Source: Sepiola atlantica
Taxonomy: Eukaryota > Mollusca > Cephalopoda > Sepiida > Sepiolidae
Length of the DNA: 64,000 nt
Direction: 5' to 3'
NCBI GenBank assembly: GCA_963556195.1
Contig: OY744519.1
Span: 103,978,000-104,041,999, forward strand
Shown here: piece by piece, positions 11,056 to 22,214 of the stretch
Layout: every line of letters starts with the position of its first letter
How positions within the stretch are numbered: position 1 is the stretch's first letter
The notes under the pieces: generated by a model
Told to the model about the DNA's origin: nothing
The model's database searches: none
What the model saw: only the letters and a program-made list of their open reading frames with translations
Translations under genes and position numbers: made by a program

Positions 11056-11422
11056 CTGTTAGGTGGATACATGTCAGCTAATAATACTTTTAAATATTTT
11101 ATATCTAAAGGAAAATTAAAAAAAAAATTATTTGAGGGGAAATAATTCTTGCACCCTAAAGTCATCTCTCTTGCCACAAAAAAACATTTGGAAGCATGGA
11201 TTATCTGCCCCTTAATTGGACCAGACGATAATACAAGAAAAAAATTCAAATGAAGAAATGATTACCGAAACTTGCTTAGCGCAGACAATTAAAACCTCAT
11301 TATACTAGTAATTCTTTCATTTGTAAATTGTTACTAAATCATTTATTATTGTTGATCTACATAGAATCGGTTTCATCCATTAATTTCTTCATATTTCTGT
11401 CTTACCACTCATACAAACCACT
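11056..11422 (-). repeat. Dispersed repeat Q, copy 1
   Basis: On the minus strand it matches 36987-37340 on the plus strand over about 350 bases, including 'tgagtggtaagaca', 'aataataaatgattta', 'catgcttccaaatgttt' and 'aaaatatttaaaagtatta'. Both copies keep an open frame through the second half (HASKCF, then YFP, then KYLKVLL-DMY). I do not recognise the peptide, and the shared frame may simply reflect recent common origin. Confidence 0.55.
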
Positions 11423-11765
11423 TTATAACACTCCCATTTGAAAATTTTCATCAGTTTGAATTTTCATTCATTCTATGATACATGATGTTCGAGACAAAAT
11501 TGATAATTTTTTGATATTCTTTCATTTCAAAACCATCTGAACTATTTACTAGTGGTAAAGTGCAATGGGTAGCTGTTTCTGTATACTATTGGTAGGTTTG
11601 AGATATGGAAACCCTGGACAGCCAAAAAACACGAATGTGTGAAGACTGTGATGATTTGTGTTGGATTAAAAAATTTGGAAATCTTATCTGCTGCTCAGTG
11701 CTTCTTGAAGGCTGTGAAATGTGAGCTGAAAAATTGTGATGGAGATGCGGAAGCAGTGGCTATCA

Positions 11766-14020
11766 GGAAGGAATGACCTCACTACCCGAGGCTTGTGTGG
11801 CGAATGCCCATAGCCCGCTCGGAAACTCTGATCACATTGTGGTAATGATACTTATCACCTTAAAAACTCGTCCAAAAGCTGACGAGCCGTTGCTCAAAAT
11901 GACGAGAAACTATGAGCAGTCTGATTTTGAATCCCTTGGGGATCACATCAGCGATGCCCCATGGGGTGAAACCTTCTCACTCCCTGCTGATCAGTGTGCA
12001 AATGAGCTAACCGAACGGGTCAAAGCAGACACTGATGCTTATGTCCCCACGCGAAAATTCTTCAGCAAACCCCACTCTCCTTAATGGTTCACCTCAGAAT
12101 GTGCAACTGCTATTGCTGAGACAGAAGGCATTCCCAAAATTCGGCTTCCATAAGTCAACTATGAATAGACAGAACTTTATAGCGGCAAGAAATGATTGCA
12201 AAGTAGCGATAGATGAAGCAAAGAGAAGGTATGCAGAGATAACCAAAAAAAATGCATTCAGTCACAGAAACTAGGTACTCGTGATTTCTGGAAAATCTAC
12301 AATAATGTGATGGACAATCGACAATTCCCCCGCTATCAAATCACAACGATGTTGTTTGCACGGCAACTGATAAGGCTGAACTACTGGCCAAGCGTTTCGC
12401 CTTAAACTCCACTTTGGACACAGCAAACCACCCCCTCCCTAAATTTCCAGTGCAGACTGAAGCCACACTTGAGAAACTAGTCATCACCCTATCAGGTCAG
12501 AGTCATCATAAAAAAACCTTGACACCTCCAAAACTTGTGGGCCTGATCTTATACCAGTAATAGTAATAAAGAAATGCTCTGCTGAACTGGCTCCTCTCCA
12601 AACTTTACAATAAATGCCTTACTGAATCTTGTTTCCCTGATAGTTGGAAAATTGCCTCTGTGGTACCAGTCTTCAAGAATTCTGGAGATAGAACTGATCC
12701 TCTAAACTACCGCCCAATCAGTCTACTCCCGATCTTTGCTAAAATCTTTGAATCATTAATCAATCTAGCTATAGTCCAGCACTTAGTTAATGCTAAACTT
12801 CTTTCTGATCATCAATACGGATTTAGACAAGCACGATCTACCGCAGATATCCTAACGGTCATCTCTGAACACATATATCAGATACTGGACAAGGCAGATG
12901 AAGCTAGGGCGGTAACGCTTGATATATCCAAGGCTGTTGACAAGGTCTGGCATGAAGGGCTTCTCCTAAAACTGCACTCATATGGTGTTACTTGACAAAT
13001 ATTTAATATAATTAAATCCTTCCTAATAAAACGAAAGATCCAGGTTGTCCTCGATGGCCGTTCATCTAAGCAACATGACATAAATGCTGGTGTACCCCAG
13101 GAATCCATCCTTGGACCTCTACTGTTCCTGATTTTCATAAATGACCTCCCTGATATCATTAAGACTGAGATAGGAATATTTGCTGACGACACCACACTCT
13201 ACTCTCGTCATGTGGGCAAAACCGACGCGCACATATCTGAGGCAATGGCTGAATCCTTAGAAAATGACCTCCAGTCTGTAGTGGATTAGGGTAAAAAATG
13301 GATGGTAACTTTTAATGCTGCAAAGACAAAGCTACTTTCCTTCAATAACTACAAGAAACCTCTTCAACCACCGATTATCATGACAAATAACACCCTACGT
13401 GAGAGTTCATCATTCAAACTCCTTGGCCTAACCTTCACAGATAACATGAATTGGAATAAATACATTGAAAACATTGCCAGGGCTACTGCAAAGAAGGTGG
13501 GCTCCCTCTACCGTGCTAGTAAACTTCTCACCTGACATTATCCTATATCTCTACAAAGCCACCATCTACCCATGCATGGAGTATTATTGTCACATCTGGG
13601 CTGGGGCATCATCCACTAGTCTCTCTCTCTTAGACAAGGTCCAAAAAAGAGTCACCAACTTAATAGGTCCCTCACTATCTACCAAGCTCCAGCCTCTGTC
13701 ACATCGCTGCAATGTTGCTTCCTTGTGCCTGTTTTACAAGTACTTCAATGGAATGTGCTCTGATGAACTGGCTGCTCTGGTGCCCGCACAACGCAAATTC
13801 ACTAGACCAACTCGACAATCTGCCAAATCCTATCGATCCACTGGAGGTCCCCAGATGCCGAAGAGCTTTCTACTCCAAAAGCTTCTTTCCTTGTGTTGCT
13901 GGTCTCTGGAACTCCCTCCCTGCTCCCTGTTTTCCTGACGGTACTGACATGCAGAAATTTAAAACTAATGTAAACAGACATCTAGCTGCACAGCTTCCAA
14001 TTTAGGTTGACCCCCCCCCC
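11766..14020 (+). mobile_element. Jockey-type LINE, 5'-truncated, 2.2 kb
   Basis: This is the longest retroelement in the window. It opens at the very end of the endonuclease domain (LGNSDH motif, 11820-11835), passes through the linker and the reverse transcriptase, and ends with the family's C-terminal WNSLPA segment and NVNRHLAAQLPI. A TAG follows at 14003 and then a C-rich and A-rich 3' end. The 5' end is lost before the catalytic part of the endonuclease, the usual outcome of incomplete reverse transcription. Confidence 0.85.
11773..14005 (+). pseudogene. Jockey-type reverse transcriptase (broken)
   Basis: The coding order is: endonuclease tail (GNSDHIVV), linker with FWKIYNNV, polymerase motif NYRPISLLPIFAKIFE (12705-12752), YGFRQARST (12818-12844), VTLDISKAVDKVWHEGL (first catalytic Asp, 12913-12963), GVPQESILGPLL (Gly to Glu change in the usual PQGS, 13090-13125), FADDTTLYS (catalytic AspAsp, 13179-13205), then the thumb and a C-terminal VQKRVTNLI and LWNSLPA region. 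Breaks include a TGA at 12993, a TAG at 13287 and several frameshifts (about 12085, 12275, 12560-12620, 13535 and 13840). It was a mobile-element polymerase acting in target-primed reverse transcription. This copy cannot make the full protein. Confidence 0.88.
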
Positions 14021-14269
14021 CCAAAAAAAACAAAAAAAACAAAAAACTCTCACCCTTTTTTTTTCCCAGTAGCTCCTTACATCTACAGTGGCGGCCTGTC
14101 TTCTTTGGAGTGAACTATGTTAAAAAATTTTTTTTTTAAAAAGAAGGTGTTCTGACTGTGTCTGCACAACAAAATTTGTTAAGTTGAAAAAAAAAGTGTG
14201 GGCCTTGGCAAGAGAGATGGACATCAGTGGCAACTATAAAAAAAAGTGCTTAAAATAAATCTTCGCTCC

Positions 14270-14739
14270 CTTTCATGGGCCAACTACACACCATCAACGC
14301 CCAATGAAACTGTATTGTGAAAGCCAAGAAATTCCTCAACAAGGTTAAACATCCAGTAAACCTGGAGATGCTCTGGTTTTTCTCAGGACCAACATGCAGG
14401 ACAACAGGTGGCTAGTCTACAGTCCTCACAAAGTCTCATGCATCATGAAGACCGTTTCCTTAAACTGTGATAATTTTTGGGATGTGTTTCCAGTGAAGGC
14501 GACATCATGCTTCCTCACATCTTTGAGAAGCCACTCAGACTCAATTCAGATGGTATATTGCTGTCTAATGTTGTCAAGTGCTGAGTGGAGAGGATGTTTG
14601 CAGAAAGGCCATACGTGTGAGAGCAAGACTCAGCTCTGTCACACCCCAGGGAAAACCCAGAAATAGCTGTCTGAGAACTTCCACGACGTACCTCAACACA
14701 TCTGATTGCAACCCATAAACTATTGTGTGGGGTGCAATC

Positions 14740-14742
<3 letters not shown>
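14270..14742 (+). pseudogene. Mariner transposase relic
   Basis: With frameshifts this reads as the middle of a mariner (Tc1/mariner superfamily) transposase: NRWLVYSPHKVSCIMKT (14400-14450), SSEGDIMLPHIFEKPLRLN (about 14495-14550), a VERMFAERPYV segment, QDSALSHP (carrying the second catalytic Asp), then DCNP and WGAIERE near 14740. In-frame stops interrupt the RPYV region and others. The N-terminal helix-turn-helix and both inverted ends are missing. The frame runs straight into a (GA)n microsatellite. Confidence 0.7.
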
Positions 14743-14775
<33 letters not shown>

Positions 14776-14777
14776 TA
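14737..14777. repeat. (GA)n microsatellite
   Basis: A GA run with one AAAG interruption. It begins where the mariner frame would encode the Glu-Arg-Glu of its conserved WGA-ERE segment, so the run probably grew from those codons. Confidence 0.9.
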
Positions 14778-14779
14778 CC

Positions 14780-15292
14780 AACCGTACCCCTACCCAAGTC
14801 CAACCCTTCCTTACTGTGATAGAAGCAGTGACAACGTGATAGTATCAGAGCTATACCGTCTGGAACTCTTATTCCTGGCAGGAACACCGATTGCAGGCAG
14901 GTTTAGCACCAGGCGGTGTTAGGGCTGCGACTGACTTACAGAGCTCTAATGAAAATCTAGGAGGAGTCAGCATCAGGATCTGTTGTTCTCTTGTCATGTC
15001 TGTCTCTGCATGTGGCAAGAAAGATATGTCAAGTGCAGAATTGAAAATCTTTGGGGTGAGTAGTAAACGTTTTTTCTATGCCATTCCTTTGTGTGTTCTA
15101 AGCAAAACCCTCCCCGACTTTGCATGCAACCGCTGAGCCTTACTGTTCCTGGTGTCTGGGTAAAAACTTGCAATCGTGCAGGTTAACGAATAGCTGCAAC
15201 TAACGAGGAGAACTTCATGCAGACCAGACAATCTTTGTGAGCTCTATGCAGAAGTCTGACTTGCTTAACAACAACAACAACAACTTGCAACA
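14780..15292 (+). mobile_element. Repeat T, copy 1, with (AAC)n tail
   Basis: This matches 40063-40515 throughout: 'tccaa-ccttcctcac-atgg'-type start, 'cattcctttgtgtgttct', 'gcatgcaaccgctgag', 'gttaacgaatagctgcaact' and 'cttcatgcaga-cag'. Both copies end in a trinucleotide run (AAC here, AAT/AAC/AGC there), as expected for a LINE or SINE 3' tail. No coding frame is conserved between the copies, so it is either a SINE or a LINE 3' untranslated region. Confidence 0.65.
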
Positions 15293-15542
15293 CTAAGGAT
15301 GAGCTTATTGCCAGGATCAAACTGGTTCAGGCATGTCTCAAAAGACATCATGAATGCAACGTGCTCCAGGTTCATATTCTGTCTAAATGTTGTGGTAGAG
15401 GCTCAGGACAGCTTCTTTGAGTAATCTGTATTCAGTAAAAAATCCTAAAAGATGCACTTTGAATTTTGAGAATACAACAATTATTGGCCAAAATATGACG
15501 TTTTTTGTTCTTTACAAAAGTGTCAAATTTATCCCCAAACAC

Positions 15543-15568
15543 CCTATATATATATATATATATATATA
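15543..15568. repeat. (TA)n microsatellite
   Basis: Pure TA dinucleotide run. Confidence 0.9.
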
Positions 15569-16119
15569 AACTACTATTCTGAAATCTATAGAATTTGCTT
15601 AGAAATTACTTTCCAGCTATATTTTTGTTTTGAGATTTCACGTTGATAAATAGCTCAACCAGTTTGTTACATCATGCGGAAGTTAGATTGTGTACACTTC
15701 TTTAGCTGAACGACTTTTGTATAGAGATATAATTAAATCCTAAATCAATGGCAGAGCACACTTTTGCAAAACACTGAATAATATCCTGAATGAGATGAAA
15801 TTAAAAAATAGAATGAAAATAGATTTATATACATTCCTGATTTAAAGAGAAAATATTGCTTCTCTGTTTTATCGATTTAATTTTGATGTTTATTATAAAT
15901 TTTTAATTTTCGTTTTGGTTTATGAATCATCAATGGAAATTAAAATCGATTCAGTAATTTGAATAAAAAAGAACTTGTATACCAATAAACAAATCCATTT
16001 CTGAGTATTTTGTAGTGCACTAAGCTCAGATTAATTCGTAAGATATATTTATGAGTTTGATGTTTACGGAGGAAGAAAATTAGAATGCTTTTAAAAAATT
16101 TGTATAATTTCGATTATTC

Positions 16120-16330
16120 ATACAAATTATCAATCCTCATCTAAAAAATCCAGAAGTTTAAAAAAAAGTCGATTGAAATTTATTTTTTATTTAAAAACTT
16201 TTCTAAATCTCTGAAACTTTTGATTTCTAGTCTAAAATTACAGAGAAATCCAAGTCAACTTGAAATCTATTCATAATGGAGAGTATCTGTCTGTCTGAAG
16301 CCGAAACTATATTATTAGTTTTGATTGCTC
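16120..16330 (+). mobile_element. SINE S1 end followed by a possible Helitron 5' end
   Basis: 'caaattatcaatcctcatct' and 'aaaaaatcc' (16125-16152) are the 3' end of S1. At 16268 'tctattcataatggagagta' is followed by 'ctgtctgtctgaagccg', the same block as at 9183 and 35105. Confidence 0.35.
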
Positions 16331-16334
16331 TGTT

Positions 16335-17590
16335 TTTATATCTACTTATCAGCTCCTATATATACCAATTCCACAACGTCCCCAAACATCACATGTCTTT
16401 AAAATTTACATAATTAATTTGTTTTAAAGCTTCTAATGAATTAATATTCACAAATATACACTCATGATTTAAAAAAAAAACAATCATCCAGATGTAATTA
16501 AAATATTTTCTTTGATAATAATAATCTTAATAAGAATTATAAATAGATATTTTTTTTTGTTTTAAATCTATATAATTGAGTTACGTAATTAAATTAGATT
16601 GTAATGAAATATGATGGAACAGCTGGCGTACACTCCAACATTTGGTTACCCGCCCTCTGATTATTAAGTTTAACGTTCTATTTTGAACGCACAGAAAGTT
16701 CTATTTCGAGAGAGAGAGAGATGAACACAAGACGGGTGCGTTATTTGATTAATAACATGTAAACAACACATTCTCTGAGATTAATTGTACGAGTCGCTGA
16801 AAAATGATATATTTACTTTGCTTTTTTTTATTTAAACGTTTTGGGTTTGTTTTGTTTTTGTTATGTTTTAAAGCACAAATTTATTGAATCAAATTGTGTA
16901 AAAAAGAATAATTGATTTAAAAATTACAATTTTTTTTTGTAAAAAAACAAACAAATATTTTACTGAGCAATTAAATAACTTAATTTAGAATCGTGTTCAC
17001 TGTATTTTATTTTTTTAATTGTTAATTTTATTTTAGGTGCACCTTTTTTTTTCGATTTGAAAAACTTCAAATATTATTATTTTTTTATGACCTTAAGTGA
17101 GTTTAGAATTTTTTGTTTTACATTTTACGCCGTAAAGAGTAAATTTTGTTTAAAAACTTTTTATTATTTCGTGTTTTATTTATTAAAATAGAGGATAGGG
17201 TAATTTTCTTTTCTTTTTTTTTTTTTTTTGTAAAAAAACAAAAACAACACATTTTACTGATACATTAAATAAAACAACTAGCAAAAATATGCGACCGGAG
17301 GAACATTAATAATTTTACTTGCAAAAGAAGGAACTCTACACTGAATATATTTTCAATTCTGCCATTATTCTATTTAGATTTAGTGTAAGCATTAAATTTA
17401 CTTGGCCAAATTGTTTTTTTGTTTTTTTTTAATAATATTTAAAAAAATTTCAGTGCAACATATGGTATTCTTTTAATTAGTTTAAATGAATCGGTTTTAC
17501 TTTGAATTTAGAAATGAGACGATTTCTTTGATCTTATCATTACTCTGAATGTGGAGTTATGTTTTTATTTGTTGTTCATACTGGCACATA
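16335..17590. other. Unclassified, very AT-rich stretch
   Basis: The stretch holds long T and A runs and a short (GA) run at 16710-16723, but no open frame or recognisable repeat family. Confidence 0.5.
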
Positions 17591-17633
17591 AGAATAAACA
17601 TATTACCTTCTTGTGAACCAGTTTTGTATAATA

Positions 17634-17680
17634 CTAGACGATCTCGTGACACGTTGGGTCACGATCTCTACCAATATTTA
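17634..17680 (-). mobile_element. Helitron-type 3' terminus with a strong hairpin (minus strand)
   Basis: On the minus strand 'gatcgtgacccaacgtgtca' continues 'cgagatcgtctag', then T. GTGAC pairs with GTCAC to form a hairpin about six bases before the terminal CTAG, the best-formed Helitron-like terminus in the window. The element would extend to the right, over the minisatellite at 17782. Confidence 0.55.
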
Positions 17681-17781
17681 TTTTACTTTGATTTCATTCT
17701 AAATTCATAAACTGTGACATATCTTGTAAGATATTTTTCTTGCATAACTAAAAATAAGTCTCGTCTATATTCTTCTTTGTC

Positions 17782-18226
17782 TTCTATTATTATATAGAAG
17801 TATTCTTTTTATTATTATATAGAAGTATTCTTTTTATTATTATATAGAAGTATTCTTTTTATTATTATATAGAAGTATTCTTTTTATTATTATATAGAAG
17901 TATTCTTTTTATTCTTATATAGAAGTATTCTTTTTATTCTTATATAGAAGTATTCTTTTTATTCTTATATAGAAGTATTCTTTTTATTCTTATATAGAAG
18001 TATTCTTTTTATTCTTATATAGAAGTATTCTTTTTATTCTTATATAGAAGTATTCTTTTTATTCTTATATAGAAGTATTCTTTTTATTCTTATATAGAAG
18101 TATTCTTTTTATTCTTATATAGAAGTATTCTTTTTATTCTTATATAGAAGTATTCTTTTTATTCTTATATAGAAGTATTCTTTTTATTCTTATATAGAAG
18201 TATTCTTTTTATTCTTATATAGAAGT
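17782..18226. repeat. 25-bp minisatellite, about 18 copies, in two sequence blocks
   Basis: The unit is 'tattctttttattattatat' plus 'agaag', 25 bases. The first five or so copies carry ATTATTATAT and the remaining thirteen or so carry ATTCTTATAT at the same place, with almost no other differences. The sharp switch shows block-wise expansion from two founder units. There are no unique spacers, so it is not a CRISPR array. It lies inside the presumed Helitron whose end is at 17637, and non-autonomous Helitrons in molluscs are known to carry internal tandem arrays. Confidence 0.95.
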
Positions 18227-18229
18227 AAA

Positions 18230-19370
18230 GAGTCTTATTATTTTGCCATCTAATTTACACATTACATATTCTTTACATGTTCACAGAGACATTAAGAAAT
18301 ATTAGAGCAGTGAATAAAAATAGTGAGAAGAGGGCAGAGAAATATATAGATAGCTAAGAGAGAAATGAGTGACTTAATAAATTATAAATTATAGCTAATA
18401 AACAAAATTAAAACAGAATATTTTTCAAACAACTCAATGCTCGAAGTAAGGTATATTTTAACATGTATTTTTTCTTATTAAAGTGTATAGAGAAATAAGC
18501 GTTAGGGAAACAAACGTTGACTAACTCACGTTTAGTATAATAATACTAATAATAATAGAGTAGAGAGAGACTAGCAATGTCTGTGAGAAAGGGGTTGTAG
18601 GGAAAAGAAGAGATCACCCTACTGACACAACAGAGTAAACATATTACCTTATTGTGAACGAGTTTTGTTTATAAAATAAATGAGGGAATCGGGATATTTG
18701 TTTGTGATGGAAATGTAAACACTTGATGTGAGGGAAAACATCAAATCTTTAATGAGGGATTTGATGAGGCCATCCATTTCATGTTAACATAATTAAATAG
18801 TTTGGATTTGTGCTAAATACTATAACTCGGCAAATATGATGTTTAAAAGGCATATATCTATAAGGAAAATTCGGTCGGATTTCTCACCAATGGACCTATT
18901 TAGCATTGGATCTACCAAATCGATATTTGATTGTGCTTGGTGAGGGAATTACGGAATTTTTGAATCCATGTTATTAGCATAATGTAAAGGGAAATCAAGC
19001 CTTTTTCATGGAATATGTATTCTATCCGGACCGATAATTCTTTCACTAGAATAAACTGCGGGAGATTCACCATTTACTTAGAGTAGAAAAGTAACAGATA
19101 CAATTAGTCAATGATATCCTTCCATTTCTTATAAATACAGATTTTTGCAAATGTCTGTGTACATACTTCACATCATTTAGAACTTATTTATTTTTGTTGC
19201 TTATTATAGATAATATTTAATACTGGTGGTGCCTCTAAAAAAACGACTAACCCAAGAAACAAATAAAATGCTGCATAAATATTATCCCCCCCCCCCCCCA
19301 ATACAACTATCCTTAAAAATATATGATACAGTAGTAGTTATTTTTGTTTATATGTACATGCAATATCTTG
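18230..19370. other. Unclassified stretch with a distant direct repeat
   Basis: The bases 'aaacatattacctt-ttgtga' and 'gttttgt-ta' occur both at 17594-17630 and at 18633-18669. Otherwise I find no coding frame or known family. Confidence 0.4.
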
Positions 19371-19457
19371 CGTTATGTCAAGCTGTAATTTGGTCGGTGT
19401 ATTGATACACAAACAATTAGCACATTACTTACATACACACTGGAAGCTTGCTGGTAC

Positions 19458-19672
19458 TAATGATGTTACTACTACTACTAATAATGATGTTACTACTACT
19501 ACTAATAATAATGATGTTACTACTACTACTACTACTAATAATGATGTTACTACTACTACTAATAATAATGATGTTGCTATTACTACTACTACTAATGATG
19601 TTACTACTACTACTACTACTAATAATAATAATGTTACTACTACTACTACTACTAATGATGTTACCCCAGCTG
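19458..19672. repeat. Compound (ACT)n/(AAT)n minisatellite
   Basis: Units of GATGTTACT(ACT)n(AAT)n repeat about eight times with varying counts. It gives long open frames of Thr/Asn or Leu/Met in two phases, both artefacts of the repeat. Confidence 0.9.
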
Positions 19673-19699
19673 AATGCGAGCGAAATACAACAATTTGAG

Positions 19700-20730
19700 T
19701 AGTTGGACTGGTATTCTCTCTCTTTCTCCCCCCATCGTCATTATCGTGATGAGGGGCGGGAATAAACTCAAGACTTGAAACTATATTAAATCTCTACCAA
19801 AAAGTCGTCCGACATATCAACTCTCTCTTTTTCCAGTGTTCCCTTTGAATAAAAGTTGATTCATACTTTTGTGGAAGAGTTTGATGTTATTCATGGAAGA
19901 TGTGGCCTGATACAACTAACTCTACCAAGTTGTTTATCCTGACTTTCTTCCAGCTCAATCACCGTCTAACTCAAATAATGAACGAATATACGGGGCTTAT
20001 TTCTTGCATTCTAATGCAAAAAATACAAATTGCTTACAAAATATCAACCTAAAATTATTCTCTCTAACAAGTAACTGCTAGAACATAATTACTTTCATAG
20101 ATTTTACAAAAGGTAATTTTTTTGTGTGTGTGAGTGAGAGAGGGGCACTTGTGACCCTCCGTAAATATGTCTGCGTGAATGGCAGAAAGTGATACAAGAA
20201 TAGAGATTATCTGACAGAAATTTAATTCATATACTTTTGTAATCGAAGTTATTCAATGTATTCCACTGATTTGTAAAAATATAATGTTCAATTTCTATAG
20301 AATAGAATATCTTAAATTAAAGATAATATTTTTTAGGGTACGACTTTTAGGGGATATACATGTGTTTCAGAGCGGGAGAAACGTTATATGGGAAACACTA
20401 CAAAAATAAGGAGTACGAAAAGCACATGTTAACCAAAGAGAATTTTATATATAACTGGTAGCTTAGATAGGTAGGAAACAAAGAATGCTTGTTTAGAGTT
20501 TAAGTGCCCTTGCACAACAAAAGGGGTTCATTAGCTGAGCTAAAGAGGAAGCTTTAGTTGACAAATAAAATGCTGTGAAATATCCATAGGACAGAAAAGT
20601 TGTCACCAAAATCTTTCCCTTCTCAACTACAAAATTACATCTGGTTAAAAGTTATTTCATGAGAGTGAATGTTCATTTGATAAGCAACATTCTCATTGTA
20701 GAAAGTTCTGAATGAGTTAAGTGTTAGAGA
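19700..20730. other. Unclassified stretch
   Basis: No coding frame and no match to the other families in the window. There are (GT) and (GA) traces at 20123-20143. Confidence 0.45.
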
Positions 20731-20935
20731 TTAAGGTGTGCATACGTTTGCTTTTAGTTAGTATGCATGTGCGTGTGAGACAATTAGGCATTGTGTATGC
20801 GTATGATAGTTTGTGTGTGAGTTGAGAACTGTGATTAACTTTCTCCTAGCCCACCAGGGGGCGAAGGGAAGCTGAGCATAATATAAATGTTAGCATTGTC
20901 CTGGTTTGTGACTTAACGTGTTGACTAATGAAAAA
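20730..20935 (+). repeat. Possible LTR-like fragment
   Basis: The GT-rich series 'gcatgtgcgtgtgagacaat', 'taggcattgtgtatgcg' and 'gtttgtgtgtgagtt' resembles the 5' part of the LTR-like block at 2420-2560 and 25115-25240. The match is weak and short. Confidence 0.25.
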
Positions 20936-21599
20936 TCTAACCTTATATATCCCTGAGAGTCCCTAAAGTGGATCCCACACAACACATTTGACAACTTCAC
21001 ACAGATGCATCTGATTGGCTTAAAATATATTCCTCTGCATCTGTTAATTCACTCGGAAGTATGCATGGAGCCATATGTGCACAAACGATTTTGGGCACTT
21101 CCACCACTACCACACTGTTACTGTGGATGGTTTGTGAAATAAAAACCTTAGTTTTAAAATTAAATAGATGTTTGGTAGCATATTGCGCATATGTACATTT
21201 GTTATTTATTAACTTACAACCTTATGAACTTACACTATTACGTCTTTGGTGTTCGCTTACAATCCATCAAAACCTCATCATGTAATAAAATGCGTATGCT
21301 TACTACATATTTGAGCCCCTGTAGACTTTATAATCAGTGGAGCTACAACTTATGTAGTCTTACTACTACTAAGATCATTAAAGGAACACTTTTTCGATAC
21401 AGTATTGCCTAAATACTTTATCATCCTTCCAAAAATATTACCCATAAAAAAAATTTCATAGTTTAATTTTAAAGAATAGCATTTATGAAATAAAAACAAT
21501 ATGACTGATTATTACATAGTTGAGCATTTTCAAGCTGTGCATTTACAATTTACATAGCTTTACTACTATTTTTTTTAAATTAAATTTTTTTTTTTTACT

Positions 21600-22210
21600 T
21601 TTCTTCACCCCAGACAAGGTATATTGCCACTGAAGCATAAGGGGCTACTATGATAGGGACCCGTTTCATAGGGGTAAAACCTGGGTGGGGAGTTGGGCAG
21701 CAAGGTGTTTGTTCATATTACATTTAAATTCCTGCATGTTGGTACGTTTGTGAAAACGGGGAGCATGGAGGGAATTTCGGTCTGAGGAAAGAAGCTATTA
21801 GAGTAGAAAATCTTCCGGCATCTCTGTACCTCTACAGTAAAAGAATGGGATTTTGCTGCTCGTCGGGAAAATCTGGGGTATTTACATTGAGGGGGGTACA
21901 ACTGCAGTGAGTTCAGCAGAGCACTTTGCGTGGAAGTACTTGTAAAACAAACAGGGATGCAACACCGCGGCGATGCAACAGGGGCTGAAGCTTGGCAGAC
22001 AATGCAGGATCTATTAGGTTAGAAATTCTTTTTTGCACCCTGTCCAAGAGGGGGAGACTAGTGGTTGGTGCACCAGCCAGATGTGGCAACAGTACTTCAT
22101 GCACAAACGAATAGTGGCTTTATAGACATATAGATTGAAAAGTTTTCTAGCCTGGTAGAGGGAGCCTACCTTCTTTGCAACAAACTTATTAAAAGTGAGT
22201 CAATTATTTG
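21600..22210 (-). mobile_element. Jockey-like LINE 3' fragment (minus strand)
   Basis: On the minus strand the frames read HLAGAPTTSLPLLDRVQKRISNLID (22085-22010), then LQPLLHRRGVASLF, NVNTPDFPDEQQNP (about 21885-21845), VEVQRCRKIFYSNSFFPQT and a final NLNVI. A 3' untranslated region of about 100 bases follows. This is the post-polymerase C-terminus, with two frame breaks. It is the closest relative in the window of the interrupted copy at 62200-62900. Confidence 0.75.
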
Positions 22211-22214
22211 GAGT

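Noticed and set aside
17782..18226. Regular 25-bp repeat array that might suggest CRISPR
   Set aside because: Units are directly adjacent with no unique spacers, and the context is eukaryotic. It is a minisatellite.
19375..19702. Two overlapping open frames rich in Thr/Asn and Leu/Met
   Set aside because: Both are products of the ACT/AAT repeat.
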